A stretch of 64,000 nt of DNA from Ancistrus triradiatus (GCA_025084515.1 JAJAGP010000544.1:305857-369856), one strand, 5' to 3'; shown: positions 1 through 11,356, numbered from the stretch's first letter. Notes: a model not told the origin generated them from the letters alone. Translations and numbers: made by a program.

Positions 1-134
1 AAATTCATAATTGGCAGTATTATGGGAAGTTATTATGTTTAGTGGTAGATATTTGCATAGTTCTTCATGTTGCTTTATAACTGATTCCTTTTACATCATA
101 ATGTAATTTGTCTCTTATGATGTCTTTCCTACAG
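1..134 (+). other. Intron of ZC3H10 upstream of the coding exon
   Basis: This stretch ends in a pyrimidine-rich tract and an acceptor AG at 133-134. It is therefore read as the end of an intron whose upstream non-coding exon lies outside the window. Nothing else is recognisable in it. Confidence 0.5.
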
Positions 135-276
135 GTACCAAAGTGGATCTGCAAATAGCAGCTACAGTCTGATCTGATCGTCTTGTAAAAATCATCAGGC
201 CTTAAATATCTGTCAGGCCTACCTTTCTCTGGCCCACACATGAGCACAGGGTTCCTTTTCAGTTGCGCTAAGCGCC
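135..276 (+). other. ZC3H10 5'UTR part of the first coding exon
   Basis: The segment lies between the probable splice acceptor (AG at 133-134) and the start codon at 277. No in-frame upstream extension of the protein is needed, because the first ATG opens directly into a ZC3H10-like glycine-rich N-terminus. A 60-codon open frame on the opposite strand here resembles nothing and is ignored. Confidence 0.5.
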
Positions 277-1401
277 ATGCCTGACCGGGATAGTGCCTAC
301 CTGGCAGGTGGAGGTGGGGGTGGTAGTGGGTCTGGGGTGGGCACTGGGGTAGGGGAGGACGGGGTCACTGGCTCAGGCTTGACTGGGGGCACAGAAGGTC
401 GAGGGGGAGTTGGAGGAAATTCATCTGGCAGTAACAGTGGTTCTGCGAACATGGGATGTGGTGGCGCTCTTGGAAACGGCCATAGCTGCGGGGGTGCAAA
501 CGGTGCAGCAGATGGCGTTTGCCGTGACTTTCTGCGCAACGTCTGCAAGCGTGGCAAGCGCTGCCGCTTCCGTCACCCAGACTTCAATGAGGTGCCCGAC
601 CTTGGGGCACAGAAGAACGAATTTGTCTTCTGTCATGACCACCAGAACAAGGAGTGTGTGCGTAGCAACTGCCGCTTCGTTCACGGCACCAAGGAGGATG
701 AGGACTACTACAAGAAAACTGGGGAGCTGCCACTGTGGCTGCGGTGGAAGGTGGCAGCAGGCTTGGGCCTGTCACCCACTGATCTGCCACAGAACCGTGG
801 CGAGGTGCCCATATGCAGAGACTTTCTGAAAGGGGAATGCCAGAGAGGCAACAAGTGCAAGTTCCGCCATGTGCGGAAAGAACACGAGCACGAAGCTTCA
901 CGGTTCAGTGCGGGAGGGTTGATGAGCGTCTCTGCTGGGGTGGGAGCAGTAGTAAACGCAGGTGGAGGGGGTGTGGCCTGTAGTGGGATGTCAGGACTGG
1001 TTGGAGCAAGTGGAGGGAACCTGATGGGGATGGGAATCCCCACATTAGGCGGCTGCCGAGATCAAGGACTATGTGGTGGCGGAGGAGGAGGATCCATGGG
1101 AAGCTGCCTGTCCATGGGGGCTGCTGGACAACGGCGCTACGACAGGGGACCCTGTTCCGTTTATGACCCGCTGTTTGAGAATGGACTATTTGACACGGGG
1201 TCTTTGGAGAACTCTGTAGATCATGCTGCACTTCAGCTGAAGAGAAGGCGACTGGAAGGGCTGAGATTGACTGATGGGGTGGGGGGAGGCCACTATGACC
1301 TAGGGATACAGGCCGCCCTGTCTACCCGGCCCCTGGAGTACCGTCTCTTGGAGGAGGAGAATTCTTTACTGAGGAAGCGAGTGGAAGAGCTCAAGAAACA
1401 G
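277..1401 (+). CDS. zc3h10: ZC3H10 coding exon 1
   Basis: The exon encodes residues 1-375: a glycine-rich N-terminus, all three CCCH fingers, a second glycine-rich spacer and the first half of the coiled coil. It ends after a CAG codon at a consensus GTGAGG donor (1402). Its length is exactly 375 codons, so the intron is phase 0. The open frame runs on to 1467, but that extension is intronic: the coiled coil resumes only in the next exon. Confidence 0.93.
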
Positions 1402-4324
1402 GTGAGGAGAAGGGACCGTTCCGTCATAATGCAGTCTGTGTTTTTATCCTTCCTCTGGACCATTTAAGTTAATGAGGTTAGAATAAGGAACTCATTACTG
1501 AAGGATCAGGATGGTAAACCTTACTGTAATGCATGTTTAAGGGGAACTTGTGCAGGTGCCTGTGTTCTAGGCACAGATTAGGGAATCACTTCTCCCACCA
1601 TCTGGTCATGTTTGGTGATTCAAGTTTCCAGTTTACCAGGTATAACTGCTCAGTATTGTTCACTTAATGGCCTCATAAAGGCTGGTCACCAAACACTGAT
1701 CAGCCATAGCATTAAAACCCATGTTTTATGTCTTGATTGCACTCAAAGTGGAATCCAGCCCCACCCTCGATTGGTATTGGCTATTGGCCAGAAGTGCTGA
1801 AAGGTGATCGGCGATCGGTATCCGCCATGCGACTCGGCTTATACAAGTTTAAATAAAGTACTTAAAGTGCTGAACAAACAAGAATGCGTCGAAAACCAAA
1901 TTCGGCGAGTTCCAAGGTGGTCGAGAACCGGGGTACCACTGAATGTTAAATGTATCATTCTTTTCCATGTTTATATTCAGTGTGGTGAGGCTTTTGGATT
2001 AGAACACTTTTTGTCAGTTCCATCTTTCAGCATAATGTTCTGATTATTTATTTATTTGTGGCAACCATGTTTTAAAGGCATACATTATAAACACACTATA
2101 AACCGGCCTTTAATTCAGAGTGGTACTGGAGGAGTAGGTTGTTATAGTTCTGAATTTGTCCATCTCTATGAAATTATAATGAAATATCATAAATGGGCTA
2201 TTCCATGACTTGTTTCCTCTCTTCAGAGTAATATTTATTTATATAACTCTAAATTGCCCTGAAAGGATATTATGTACAGTGGTGCTTGAAAGTTTGTGAA
2301 CCCTATAGAATTTTCTTTTTTTTTGCTTAAATATGACCTAAAACATCATCAGATTTTCACACAAGTCCTAAAAGTAGATAAAGAGAACCCAGTTAAACAA
2401 ATGAGACAAGGGTCTTTGTCTTGCTGCATGACCCACCTTCTCTTGAGATTCAGTTCATGGACAGATGTCCTGACATTTTCCTTTAGAATTCTCTGATATC
2501 ATTTAGAATTCATTGTTCCATCAATGATGGCAAGCCGTCCTGGCCCAGATGCAGCAAAACAGGCCCAAACCATGATACTACCACCACCATGTTTCACAGA
2601 TGGGTTAAGGTTCTTATGCTGGAATGCAGTGTTTTCCATTCACCAAACATAATGCTTTTCTTTTAAACCAAAAAGTTCTATTTTGGTCTCATCCATCCAC
2701 AAAACATTCTTCCAATAGCCTTCTGATATGTCCACATGATCTTTAGCAAACTGCAGATGAGCAGCAATGTTCTCTTGGAGTGACCTTTGTTGGTCGACCA
2801 CTCCTGGGGAGGGTAACAAATGGTCTTGAATTTCCTCCATTTGTACACAATCTGTCTGACTGTGGATTGGTGGAGTCCAAACTCTTTAGAGATGGTTTTG
2901 TAACCTTTTCCAGCCTCATGAGCATCAACAACTCTTTCTCTGAGGTCCTCAGAAATCTCTTTTGTTCGTCCCATGATACACTTCCACAAACATGTGCTGT
3001 GAAGAACAGACTTTGATAGATCCCTGTTCTTTAAATAAAACAGGGTGCCCACTCGCACCTGATTGTAATCCCATTGATTGAAAACACCTAACTCTAATTT
3101 CACCTTCAAATTAACTGCTAATCCTAGAGGTTCACTTACTTTTCCCACTCACTAATATGTAATATTGGATCATTTTCTTCAATAAATAAATAAATGACCA
3201 AGTATAATATTTTTGTCTCATTTGTGTAACTGGCTTCTCTTTATCTACTTTTAGCACTTGTGTGAAAATCGAATGATGTTTTAGGTCATATTTATGCAGA
3301 AATATAGAAAATTCTAAAGGGTTCACAAACTTTCAAGCACCACTGTATCATTCTAGTAATGGACACCCAAACCCTCTTCCAATAAGCTGTCGTTAGTTTT
3401 GCACATGTAAATGGTTTGGCCGAAATCATAAATCTTACCGCGGGTAGCATATTATGTTATTCCTTGTTAACGTCTGCGATTTTTTTTTTTTAGTAATAAA
3501 ACATGTGAACTCTGTCATTTATTATATAGTGTAACGTTTGTCGTTGTCCCCCTGTGGTAATGCCACAATGTGACGGTATGACAAACGTCAATACCGCCCA
3601 ACCCTACTGTCGAGAAACTAATTCCAAGGGCTTCACAAACATGTTCCTCACAATGTGTAATACGCTTTTTGGAAGCCATTTCCACAAAGTTTAAAATCTA
3701 AATGGACTAAGAAAAGCCAAGAAATATAAAACAAAAGTCCGTAACACCAAAGAAAGTGCTTACATGTATGCAGTTTAATTTATCCTTGTATATTTCAAAT
3801 GACTGTTTTTCTGTGCCATTCTTTAGGTCTCCAACCTTATGGCTACCAACGAAGTCCTACTGGAGCAAAACGCTCAGTTCCGCAGCCAGGCCAAGGTCAT
3901 GACTCTGTCTTCGACGCCAGCCCCCTCAGAGCAGACTCTGGCACCACCTGTTGGCTCGGTGACCTCCTACAACCATGGGATCGCCCAGACGCGCACCACT
4001 TTGAGCAGCGCCGGCCTGCAGCCACGAGTCGTGACCCAGCAGGAGCTAGTGGCGCCCGCCGGAGCCCCTGCCGGTGCGCCCCCGGCCAACGCCGCGCCTC
4101 CACCTGCCGCACCCCCTCCTCCTCCACCCCACCTCAACCCAGAGATCACTCCTCTCTCCGCCGCCCTTGCCCAGACCATGGCACCAGTGGCTGTCTCCGT
4201 GGCACCGGTGGCGGTCTCTATCGCACAGCCGCTGCCGGGAATCACAATGAGTCATGCCACTACACCCATGGTGTCGTACCCCATCGCCAGTCAGAGTATG
4301 AGGATCACGACCATGCCACATTAG
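277..4324 (+). CDS. zc3h10: ZC3H10, zinc finger CCCH-type containing protein 10 (gene-level, two coding exons)
   Basis: Joining 277-1401 with 3827-4324 gives 540 residues. Three CCCH zinc fingers are visible: C82/C90/C96/H100 (C-X7-C-X5-C-X3-H), C119/C127/C132/H136 (C-X7-C-X4-C-X3-H) and C180/C188/C194/H198 (C-X7-C-X5-C-X3-H). A leucine/glutamate-rich coiled coil at about 353-397 spans the splice junction, and the C-terminus is rich in Pro, Ala, Ser and Thr. This order of domains is that of ZC3H10, a nuclear RNA-binding protein reported to act in mitochondrial regulation and microRNA control in mammals. The human protein is about 434 residues, so this one is longer, through glycine-rich stretches at residues 10-80 and about 205-285 and a Pro/Ala-rich tail. 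ESYT1 lies downstream on the same strand, as in human. The identification is firm; the function is taken from the mammalian family. Confidence 0.93.
1402..2276 (+). other. ZC3H10 intron, left part
   Basis: Intronic sequence with no exon-like open frame. A short remnant at about 1690-1720 matches the terminal sequence of the same Tc1-like family seen at 57296 (the CTGATCAGCCAT...ATTAAAACC type). The rest is unassigned. Confidence 0.4.
2277..3345 (-). mobile_element. Tc1/mariner element, family A, copy 1 (internally deleted)
   Basis: The element is bounded by inverted repeats that begin CAGTGGTGCTTGAAAGTTTG and is flanked by TA dinucleotides at 2275-2276 and 3346-3347, the Tc1/mariner target duplication. 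It is 1,069 bp, against 1,582 bp for the copy at 16443. The transposase lies on the minus strand. Its N-terminal helix-turn-helix begins MGRTKEISEDLRER at about 2975, but the reading frame is broken and the middle is missing. It is a non-functional copy inside the ZC3H10 intron. Confidence 0.9.
3425..3607. mobile_element. Possible hAT-type terminal fragment
   Basis: The right part reads as a palindromic tail (ATGACAAACGTC...ACCGCCCAACCCTA) ending at 3607. This is the reverse complement of the TAGGGTTGGGCGGTA start typical of fish hAT elements. I could not find a matching left end, so the boundaries are approximate. Confidence 0.35.
3827..4324 (+). CDS. zc3h10: ZC3H10 terminal coding exon
   Basis: The exon follows a CTTTAG acceptor at 3821-3826 and encodes residues 376-540. 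It begins VSNLMATNEVLLEQN, which completes the coiled coil and is the conserved ZC3H10 continuation. A long Pro/Ala-rich segment and a Ser/Thr/Met-rich tail follow, and a TAG stop lies at 4322-4324. A longer alternative frame over the same bases (3799-4368) is a shadow produced by the high GC content. Confidence 0.92.
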   Translation, partial: VSNLMATNEVLLEQNAQFRSQAKVMTLSSTPAPSEQTLAPPVGSVTSYNHGIAQTRTTLSSAGLQPRVVTQQELVAPAGAPAGAPPANAAPPPAAPPPPPPHLNPEITPLSAALAQTMAPVAVSVAPVAVSIAQPLPGITMSHATTPMVSYPIASQSMRITTMPH

Positions 4325-5637
4325 TGCAAACTCAAACCCACGTGGAATACTTTCCTTTATTGGTATAGCGCCTTTACCACGCTTAAGGTGGCATGGTTAG
4401 AAATACTGGATACAGTATTGACTTCTTAGTTTGCTCCTTTTTAGAAATGGTTTTCCAACACCAGCACACTGAGCTAGAGGGAAGCTCCAAGCACATGTGT
4501 TTACTAATCCAATAGTGACCTAGTGATAAACTTGAAAAGGCTTAGGCAGGGGTGCGACGGACTATAAATGAAGTGCACACTGGACTTTTGACAAAAATTT
4601 TTTTTTTTTTTTAGTATTGCCCATTGACTTACCTGAAGACTCTGAATGCTCTCATTGTTTAATTATTTTAAATTGTTTAGAGGAATGGTTGGTTGGTTTT
4701 CCTTTTCTTTTCATAAACTGAATGCAAAAGATAAACCTTGGTAACGTCTTCAGTCATTTTTGTCTCAATGTCTGCTTATCTCTCTGTCACTTCACCATGT
4801 ATAATTTTAATGTGAAATATGTCAGTCATTTTCATATCACTTAATACAGCTCAGGTTCCTGGAAGCCAGCGCCTAATAGGCAGCACAGGCAGGGTGCTGA
4901 GGGGAACCAACCCTAGACAGGGTAGTCTCACAAGTACACACACAGGGACCCCTTTGTACCCAGTGTTGGAGCCCAGTTAACTTAATGTGAGTAAACAGAG
5001 AAAATCCATACAGACTAGAGATGCACTGATTGATCAGCCAGTGACAGGAATCTGCCCATTTTTAGTGTGAATGGCCAGTCAGTCTCATATAACAAATTCT
5101 GCTCCGGTCACATTTACCTTGTGCAGCACACTACAGTGATGGCAGTACAAACACAGCCAGACACGAACAACACAGTGTGTTTACTAACTGTTATTCAGAA
5201 TTCAGTTCATGTGTGTACGGAGCTTTAATGACGGCTCGGTCGCTTGCCAGTTTGTTTGAGACAGCTGCTGACGCATGTTCATGATGAGAAAGTGATAGAT
5301 TTCAGTTGTTTTTTGAGTGCTGCTTGGTCAACCAAATAGTCTCTCTCTATATAAGCACACTACTAATGAAGGAGTATGCATACGATTGAGGGAGTAGATA
5401 TCTATTTCAGACACGTATTCAGCAGAAAGCTCTTCAGAACATGCGGTTTGCAATACATTCAGGGTGAAAGTAAGCCGTGGAGTCACAACTGTGGAAATGT
5501 TCGGAACAACAAATTTAATTAGATGTTTTAAACAGCATCAGTGCGCTGAATATGCAGACTTTGACAAAACCATGAAGGACAGAGGATAAAGCTAAACCTT
5601 ACTTTAGCTATAAAAAAGTTTTCCATTAAAGGAAAAG
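4325..5637 (+). other. ZC3H10 3'UTR and downstream intergenic DNA
   Basis: The first part must hold the 3'UTR, but no clear AATAAA polyadenylation hexamer is visible in the first 600 bases, so the transcript end is not placed. A segment starting near 5025 (TAGAGATGCACTGATTGATC) resembles the start of fish hAT elements. No other gene is seen. Confidence 0.4.
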
Positions 5638-5899
5638 ATGAACAGAAATCATTTTGTATGCTGCCCCATGGAGCAGTGGAATAAGTGGAGTGGTCTGATG
5701 AATCATGTCTTCTTTCGCACCATATGGCTGGCTGGATGCGCATGTGTCGAATACATTGTAAACCTGTACCTGATTGATGGCTCCAAGGATGCACTGTGGG
5801 AAGAAGGCAAGCCAGTGGAAATGATGCTTTGGGCATTGATTTGCTGGGAAACCTTTTGTTATGGCATTTATGTGGATGGTATTTCAACACATACCCATA
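5638..5899 (+). pseudogene. Old Tc1-like transposase fossil (family B), left piece
   Basis: The + strand translates to a degraded DDE-transposase segment. Recognisable pieces include the equivalents of 'WSDES', 'VRV', 'CTMGRRQ' and 'VMLWALICWET'. Frameshifts and substitutions are numerous. The fossil is interrupted at 5900 by a younger Tc1 insertion and resumes near 7285. Fragments of the same family occur at 8560-8825 (N-terminal part) and about 57296-57470 (minus strand). Confidence 0.6.
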
Positions 5900-5901
5900 T
5901 A

Positions 5902-7236
5902 CAGTGGGGCAAAAAAGTATTTAGTCAGCCACTGATTGTGCAAGTTCTCCTACTTAGAAAAATGAGAGAGGTCTGTAATTTTCATCATAGGTACATTTCA
6001 ACTATGAGAGACAAAATAAGAGAAAAAATCCAGGAAATCACACTAGGATTTGTAAAAAAATTAATTGTAAATTTTGGTGGAAAATAAGTATTTGGTCGAT
6101 AACAAAAGTTCACCTCAATACTTTGTAACATAACCTTTTTTGGCAGTGACAGAGGTCAAACGTTTCCTTTTAGTCTTCACCAGGTTTGCACAAACTGTAG
6201 CTGGTATTTTGGCCCATTCCTCCATGCAGATCTCCTCTAGAGCAGTGATGCTTTGGGGCAACACAGACTTTCATCTCCCTCCACAAATTTTCTTTGAGGT
6301 TGAAGTCTGGAGACTGGCTAGGCCACTCTATGACCTTGAAATGCTTTTTATGGAGCCAGTCCTTTGTTGCCCGAGAGGTGTGTTTGGGATCATTTTCATG
6401 CTGGAAGACCCAGCCACGTTCCATCTTCAATGCTCTCACTGATGGAAGGAGGTTTGGGCTTAAAATCTCATGATACATGGCCCTGTTCATTCTTCCCTTA
6501 ACACGGATCAGTCGTCCTGTCCCCTTTGCAGAAAAACAGTCCCAAACTGACACACCTGGCACTGCAGGATCTGAGTCCCTCTCGGCGTAGTGTGTTACTG
6601 ATGGTAGCCTTTGTTACTTTGGTCCCAGCTCTCTGCAGGTCATTCATCAGGTCCCTCCATGTAGTTCTGGGATTTTTGCTCCCCGTTCTCATGATCATTT
6701 TGACCCCACAAGATGAGATCTTGCGTTGGGCTCCAGATTGAAGGAGATTATCAGTGGTCTTGCATGTCTATTTGCACACAATCTGGCTGTGGATTGTTGG
6801 AGTCCAAACTCTTTAGAGATGGATTTGTAACCTTTTACAGACTGACGAGCATCAACAACAATTTATGAACTGTGGGACAATTATGAATCTGTGGAAGACT
6901 TCCACAAATGTATTGTGAAGATCAGTCTTTCATAGATCCCTGTTCATTAAATACAACAGGATGCCTACTCACACCTGATTGTCATTCCATGGTAGAACAC
7001 TCTTAATATCACATTCAAATGAACTGCTAACCCTAGGGATTCACATCTTTCTGCCAACAGGTACAGTATGTAATATAGGATTTTTCCCAAAAAATGAATG
7101 AGCAAGTATAATATTTTTGTGTCCTTTGTTTAATTTGGTTATTTTAATCTACTTTTAAAGCACCTGATGATATTTTGGTCATATTTATGCAGAATCTATA
7201 TACAATTCTAAAGTGTTTACAAACTTTTCAGCAGTA
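5902..7236 (-). mobile_element. Chimeric Tc1/mariner element (family C left half, family A right half)
   Basis: The left end starts CAGTGGGGCAAAAAAGTATT after a TA at 5900-5901, the terminus of a common fish Tc1 family. A minus-strand transposase relic follows (C-terminal catalytic part about 6170-6562, then N-terminal part about 6526-6698). From about 6765 the sequence switches to family A. It contains that family's helix-turn-helix region, its untranslated end (about 6880-7200) and a degraded terminus near 7210-7236. The two ends are therefore not inverted repeats of each other. The transposase is broken. It is inserted in an older family-B fossil. Confidence 0.7.
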
Positions 7237-7284
7237 TATAGTTAGGTACAAAAATCAGAGAACAGTAGTGAAAAGGATTCACAC

Positions 7285-7400
7285 AGTAGCAGGATAATGC
7301 CCCAAAACACATATCAGGGCTTTGCAACATGGAACATTTTTAAAGCATTTCCGCCACAGTCTCCTGAAATAAACCCTATATTTATGTGTGCTCTATTTTT
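7285..7400 (+). pseudogene. Old Tc1-like transposase fossil (family B), right piece
   Basis: The bases AGCAGGATAATGCCCCAAAA and what follows encode a QDNAPKH-like motif, the region around the second catalytic Asp in Tc1 transposases. Further on comes a degraded PPQSPEINPI motif, the usual '(W)P..SPDLNPIE'. It continues the fossil at 5638-5899 after the inserted chimera. Confidence 0.55.
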
Positions 7401-8559
7401 TCAGAAGATTGGACTTTTCACAGATTGTATGATTTGTACTGAAAACATTACATTACATTTAAAAAACACAGAATATGGTGAAAATTCACCTGTTAAATTT
7501 AGAGACAATTCAAAAGACCATCCTGACAAGTTGCTCAATAGTCATTTATTATGAAATTTAACAAGCTCATGTAGTGCCCTTCCTGTTTACCTCACCAAAA
7601 TACCCTATCTCAGGGGCTATGTCAAACTTTAACCAGACATCACCTTATAAACACATCCAAGACAAACAGATTTCAGTGGACAAATTTATTATTAAACAAA
7701 TTCTTATTGTATGATTATTATGAATATTACAAACTAGGAACCCTAGTGAACACTCTTGCTCCACTATAGTTCTCTATGGAATTCTGGCTTATCATTGACC
7801 TTCAGAAAGCTTTAAACAAAAGATTGTTCTAAAACACATTTCAGAGAATAACTCATAATCATAATAATAAAAAGATCATTCTAGGTCTATTTGTTTACTA
7901 ATTAAACTATAACTACAATTAAACTGGGTTCCATGTTGATTAGGCACTAATTAACTAAATTACACTTGAACATGAGAATGACACAAACTCATAAGAATCA
8001 TCAAAGCGTTATATCCACTGTGACGAACAAGCATAGTCCTTGATGACATCATCCACGTCTGTATCATCAGTGCTGCACTGACTAGCGTCAGATAGTCCGT
8101 CCTTAACATACCAAAGTACTTAAAAATGATTTTTGCTGGTTCTAATAATACTCATGTCCTCCAGACAGTCTACTTGTACAAAAACAAGGAAAGATCAACT
8201 TTTAACCATCATTCTACATTATACAGGGACGAATAAAATAGGTATATCAGAAGTATTTAATCAAAAATAAAAATAAGTTCTACCACAAGAATAGAAGCAT
8301 TTTCACTGGTGGACATGGATATTGACCCCACTGTCTATATACTCATTGACATAAAAAGAATAATGTACCCAGATAGAAATGTCAGATTGCTGCAGAACTC
8401 AGCATACAGGTGTGATTACAGGTGTGGTCTGATTAGACACTGGGTCTTTTCACAAGAGGGTGTAAAAGTGCTTCCACCACTGCCTTATACAAGGCTCTTA
8501 AAGGGTACTTTTGGGTAGTCTACCTCTTGGTGTGAGATCATTGACTGCTAGACATTTTT
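7401..8559. other. Intergenic DNA, nothing identified
   Basis: AT-rich sequence with only short open frames of random composition. I see no exon, RNA gene or bounded repeat. Confidence 0.4.
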
Positions 8560-8829
8560 ACGCACTCAAAGACATTTTGCCCAGTTGACAGCCTGTGAGA
8601 GGGGGTGCATCATGGGACTGAGAGAAGCAGGGTGGTTGTTTTGACTAGCTACCTGCCATCTGGGCTGTTCTGACAGGAGATGTTGGAAGCAGTGGTTCTA
8701 TGAGGGTACGCACACAAGGCGAACAGGCTCCGGACGAACCAGAGAAACCACCAGTAGAGAGGATCGTTTGATCTGCCGAGTAGCACAAGCATTCATCAAC
8801 AGCTGATAGAACCACATGGGCAAGGGATA
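8560..8829 (+). pseudogene. Tc1-like transposase fossil (family B), N-terminal helix-turn-helix region
   Basis: The + strand, read across frameshifts, gives the N-terminal DNA-binding part of a Tc1-like transposase: an 'LTACERG..MGLREAG' helix-turn-helix followed by an 'REGTHTRR..GSGR' linker and 'REDR'. It is the same family as the fossil at 5638. It abuts a LINE tail near 8830. Confidence 0.6.
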
Positions 8830-9262
8830 TGGTAGCCCCACCATACCCGGCCACCAGAGGACAGTAACTCTCTCCTTCCTCCGATTATCTGCGGACGAAG
8901 TGCCGCCAGCGACTTTCCTGCTTAGACTCAGGATTCTAGAGTGACTCTGTGTAACCAATGCTGATGTGCATATTTTACATTTTATTTGAACTATGACTCC
9001 ATGACTTATTAGTGTAGATAAATTAGTTTCATTCTTAGATTTATCATCAAGGAGGTTGGGTCCCTTTTTGAGTCTTGGTCCTCCCAAGGTTTCTTCCTCA
9101 TAACACTTGGGGAGATTTTCCTTTCCACTGTCGCCCTAGGCTTGTTCAATTGGGGATTGGACGTAGATATTAAGAGATAATGTAACATTGTAAAGTTGCT
9201 TTGAGACAATGCTCCATTGTAAAAAGCGCTATATAAATAAATCTGACTTGACTTGACTTGAC
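8830..9262 (+). mobile_element. LINE 3' tail (LINE-2/CR1-like), + orientation
   Basis: This is the 3' untranslated end of the same LINE family that lies inverted at 12875, 19408 and 31996. It ends in the signature AAAGTTGCTTTGAGACAATG...AGCGCTATATAAATAAA, then a short TTGAC tandem tail (about 9242-9262). Such simple tandem tails are typical of this non-LTR class. No coding part is left. Confidence 0.7.
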
Positions 9263-9510
9263 AAGCAGCTGTCACAGTTTTGTTGTGCATCATCCACACA
9301 CAGGTGCCACCTTCACTACACACCCCTGTCTCTCCCCATTTGCCACTGTCTCCTTTGTTTTGCAGTGGTATCATGAACAAGAAACCTGGACTGCTATGGA
9401 CTGAAATCGTATCGTCTTTTTGACGAACCTGTTTGCCTCCAATGCCCAACTGCACCTTATCTTGTATCCAGGCTAGAGGCACCCTTTTGCTCTAATACTG
9501 TACTCACATA

Positions 9511-9672
9511 CAATGGTGTGAAAAAGTGTTTGCCCCCTTCCTGATTTCATATTTTATTGCATATTTGTCACACTTAAGTGTTTTGGAACATCAAACCAAT
9601 TTAAATATTTGTCAAAGACAACACAAGTAAACACAAAATGCAGGTGTTTATTATTAAGGGAGAAAAAAATCC
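9511..9672. mobile_element. Tc1/mariner terminal fragment (family D)
   Basis: The sequence begins CAATGGTGTGAAAAAGTGTT next to a TA and continues with the subterminal sequence of another common fish Tc1 family. It breaks off after the GGGAGAAAAAAATCC box. The opposite end and the transposase are absent. Confidence 0.65.
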
Positions 9673-10899
9673 ATCCTCCAGTGTGGTCTGGATAGAAGGA
9701 GGAGGGTCCTACTATCGTAATATTTGTTATATGAACCATGTTCTGGAACAGTGTGTATTCAAATGGGGCATATAGCCCAGCAAACGTTTTAGGGGGCTAT
9801 AACCTCCCCAACATGTTCTCTAGCCACTTGCCCAATAAACATGCATTATTAGTTTACATCATCTATTGTTTCTCTCGGTTTAACTGTCCATCTCTCTGCA
9901 TATCCGCAATATAATGTCAGTTGACGCACTAGGACTTGGGGGAGGCGCTGCTGGCTGGCCCATAACGTCCCTGAAAAGATGCTCTGCACCGCTTTACTAA
10001 AGCACACAAGTAAAAAGATCTCAAATACATCCAAGATCTCATTGTAGGAATATTATGATTATTCAACCTGTTTCTACTTCAAGTTCCCAAAATTAGGTAG
10101 ATCTAGAAATAGTTTTCTCATAATGAATGTTATTTGATGTATTTTGTTTATTTAAGAACAACAAAACAAAACCTATTTTGGCTAGTACAGCTTATTTCTT
10201 GTTGTTGGGGTCTTACCAATGGCACTTTTGTCCTCTGACTTGTTAATATTTCCTTGTGTGGAAATAAATAACAAATAAATTGAGAAACTAATTTGCTGCT
10301 GTCAAATGTCACACTGTCCTAAAAATTCCGACATCCACCTTATTGAGCATGAATGCAATCAGACCAGATGCACATTTGATTGTACCAGTCTGTATTATCA
10401 TACCTGAGTAGTGTATTTAGGACCTGCTACTGGACATAATATGCTTGTCTTTGCCTGATCTGTACCATTTGTTTTTAGATGGATAGTAGTTAAGTCATAT
10501 AAGATCTGTACCTAAAACAGACTTTGCATGATGTGTCACTTTATAGAAATGTGTTGCTGTGAGACTGTTGGAAATGCAAGAAATGTGAGAAATAGTTGTA
10601 TGTTGTAAATTGTATGCCAGTTTCATACTATTCATTATTCTCCTAGGGGACTAACCTTTAGAACCTCTAGTCAAAGCTTAGCCCCCATTCATAAATCTGT
10701 AGTGAATCTGGAGCCCAGTTTAAAGGTTTTTATCTAAGTAATGTGAGATGTTCTGGCAGAATCGTTCTGAATGAACAAGCAGCTTAATGGCCTTTTTTGA
10801 AAATCCAGTTCAGAGACCATTACGTTTCCGTTCCGTTTCTCTAAGTCATGTTGGGACATTAAACGTCTGGCTACATTTTAAAGTGAAGAGCAGAGGGGC
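9673..10899. other. Intergenic DNA upstream of ESYT1, nothing identified
   Basis: No exon-like frames and no bounded repeats recognised. The last few hundred bases may hold distal ESYT1 regulatory sequence. Confidence 0.35.
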
Positions 10900-11356
10900 A
10901 GAGCTGCATATCTTTTAAAGTGAACACAGAAGCAAGTACTCCAGATAACGTGACTCCAGTATGAAATGCTTGTGTTTTATTTGCGCCGCTGGAGTTCGCA
11001 CTTCACAACACTCTTCATATTACTGCGTTTGTTCACTCCTAACCCCCAACTGCAGCTTTTGGGCGTTTCCAGGAGCAGCTGCCGTTATATCAGCAGCAGC
11101 AACAGAAGGCAGCAGCAGTGTAAACTCTTTACTACCGAGTGAGGAGGGGGAAGATCTCTCATTCTTTCGGGCTGAGTCACGACTAGGGCAGATTCCGCAC
11201 TGCGACGCGTTTTTCCTCTCGTTTTCACCCGAGCATAAGTACCAACTAGAGTCGGAAGCTTGAGCAGATGCAGAATTTCAACATTGCTGCATTGCACGCT
11301 GTTTGAAGTCTAAACTCGTTGTTTCAGCCACCTTTTTTTTCTTAAAACAAAAAACG
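10900..11356 (+). promoter_or_regulatory. Probable ESYT1 promoter region and 5'UTR
   Basis: The segment sits directly upstream of the ESYT1 start codon and has more CpG and GC than its surroundings. It carries a TGAGTCA (AP-1-like) site at 11173-11179. No convincing TATA box is visible, and the transcription start is not placed. The stretch before the ATG at 11357 (AAAACG) fits a weak vertebrate initiation context. Confidence 0.35.

Noticed and set aside
297..1231. Several 86-139 codon open frames on other frames and the minus strand over the ZC3H10 exon
   Set aside because: They are shadows of a GC-rich coding exon. They give low-complexity or unrecognisable protein.
1402..1467. Extension of the ZC3H10 frame beyond 1401 to a stop at 1465-1467
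   Set aside because: A strong GTGAGG donor lies at 1402, and the conserved coiled coil continues in the exon at 3827. The extension has no ZC3H10-like sequence.
3799..4368. A 189-codon frame overlapping the ZC3H10 last exon
   Set aside because: It is in the wrong frame relative to the splice junction, and the shorter frame carries the conserved ZC3H10 sequence.
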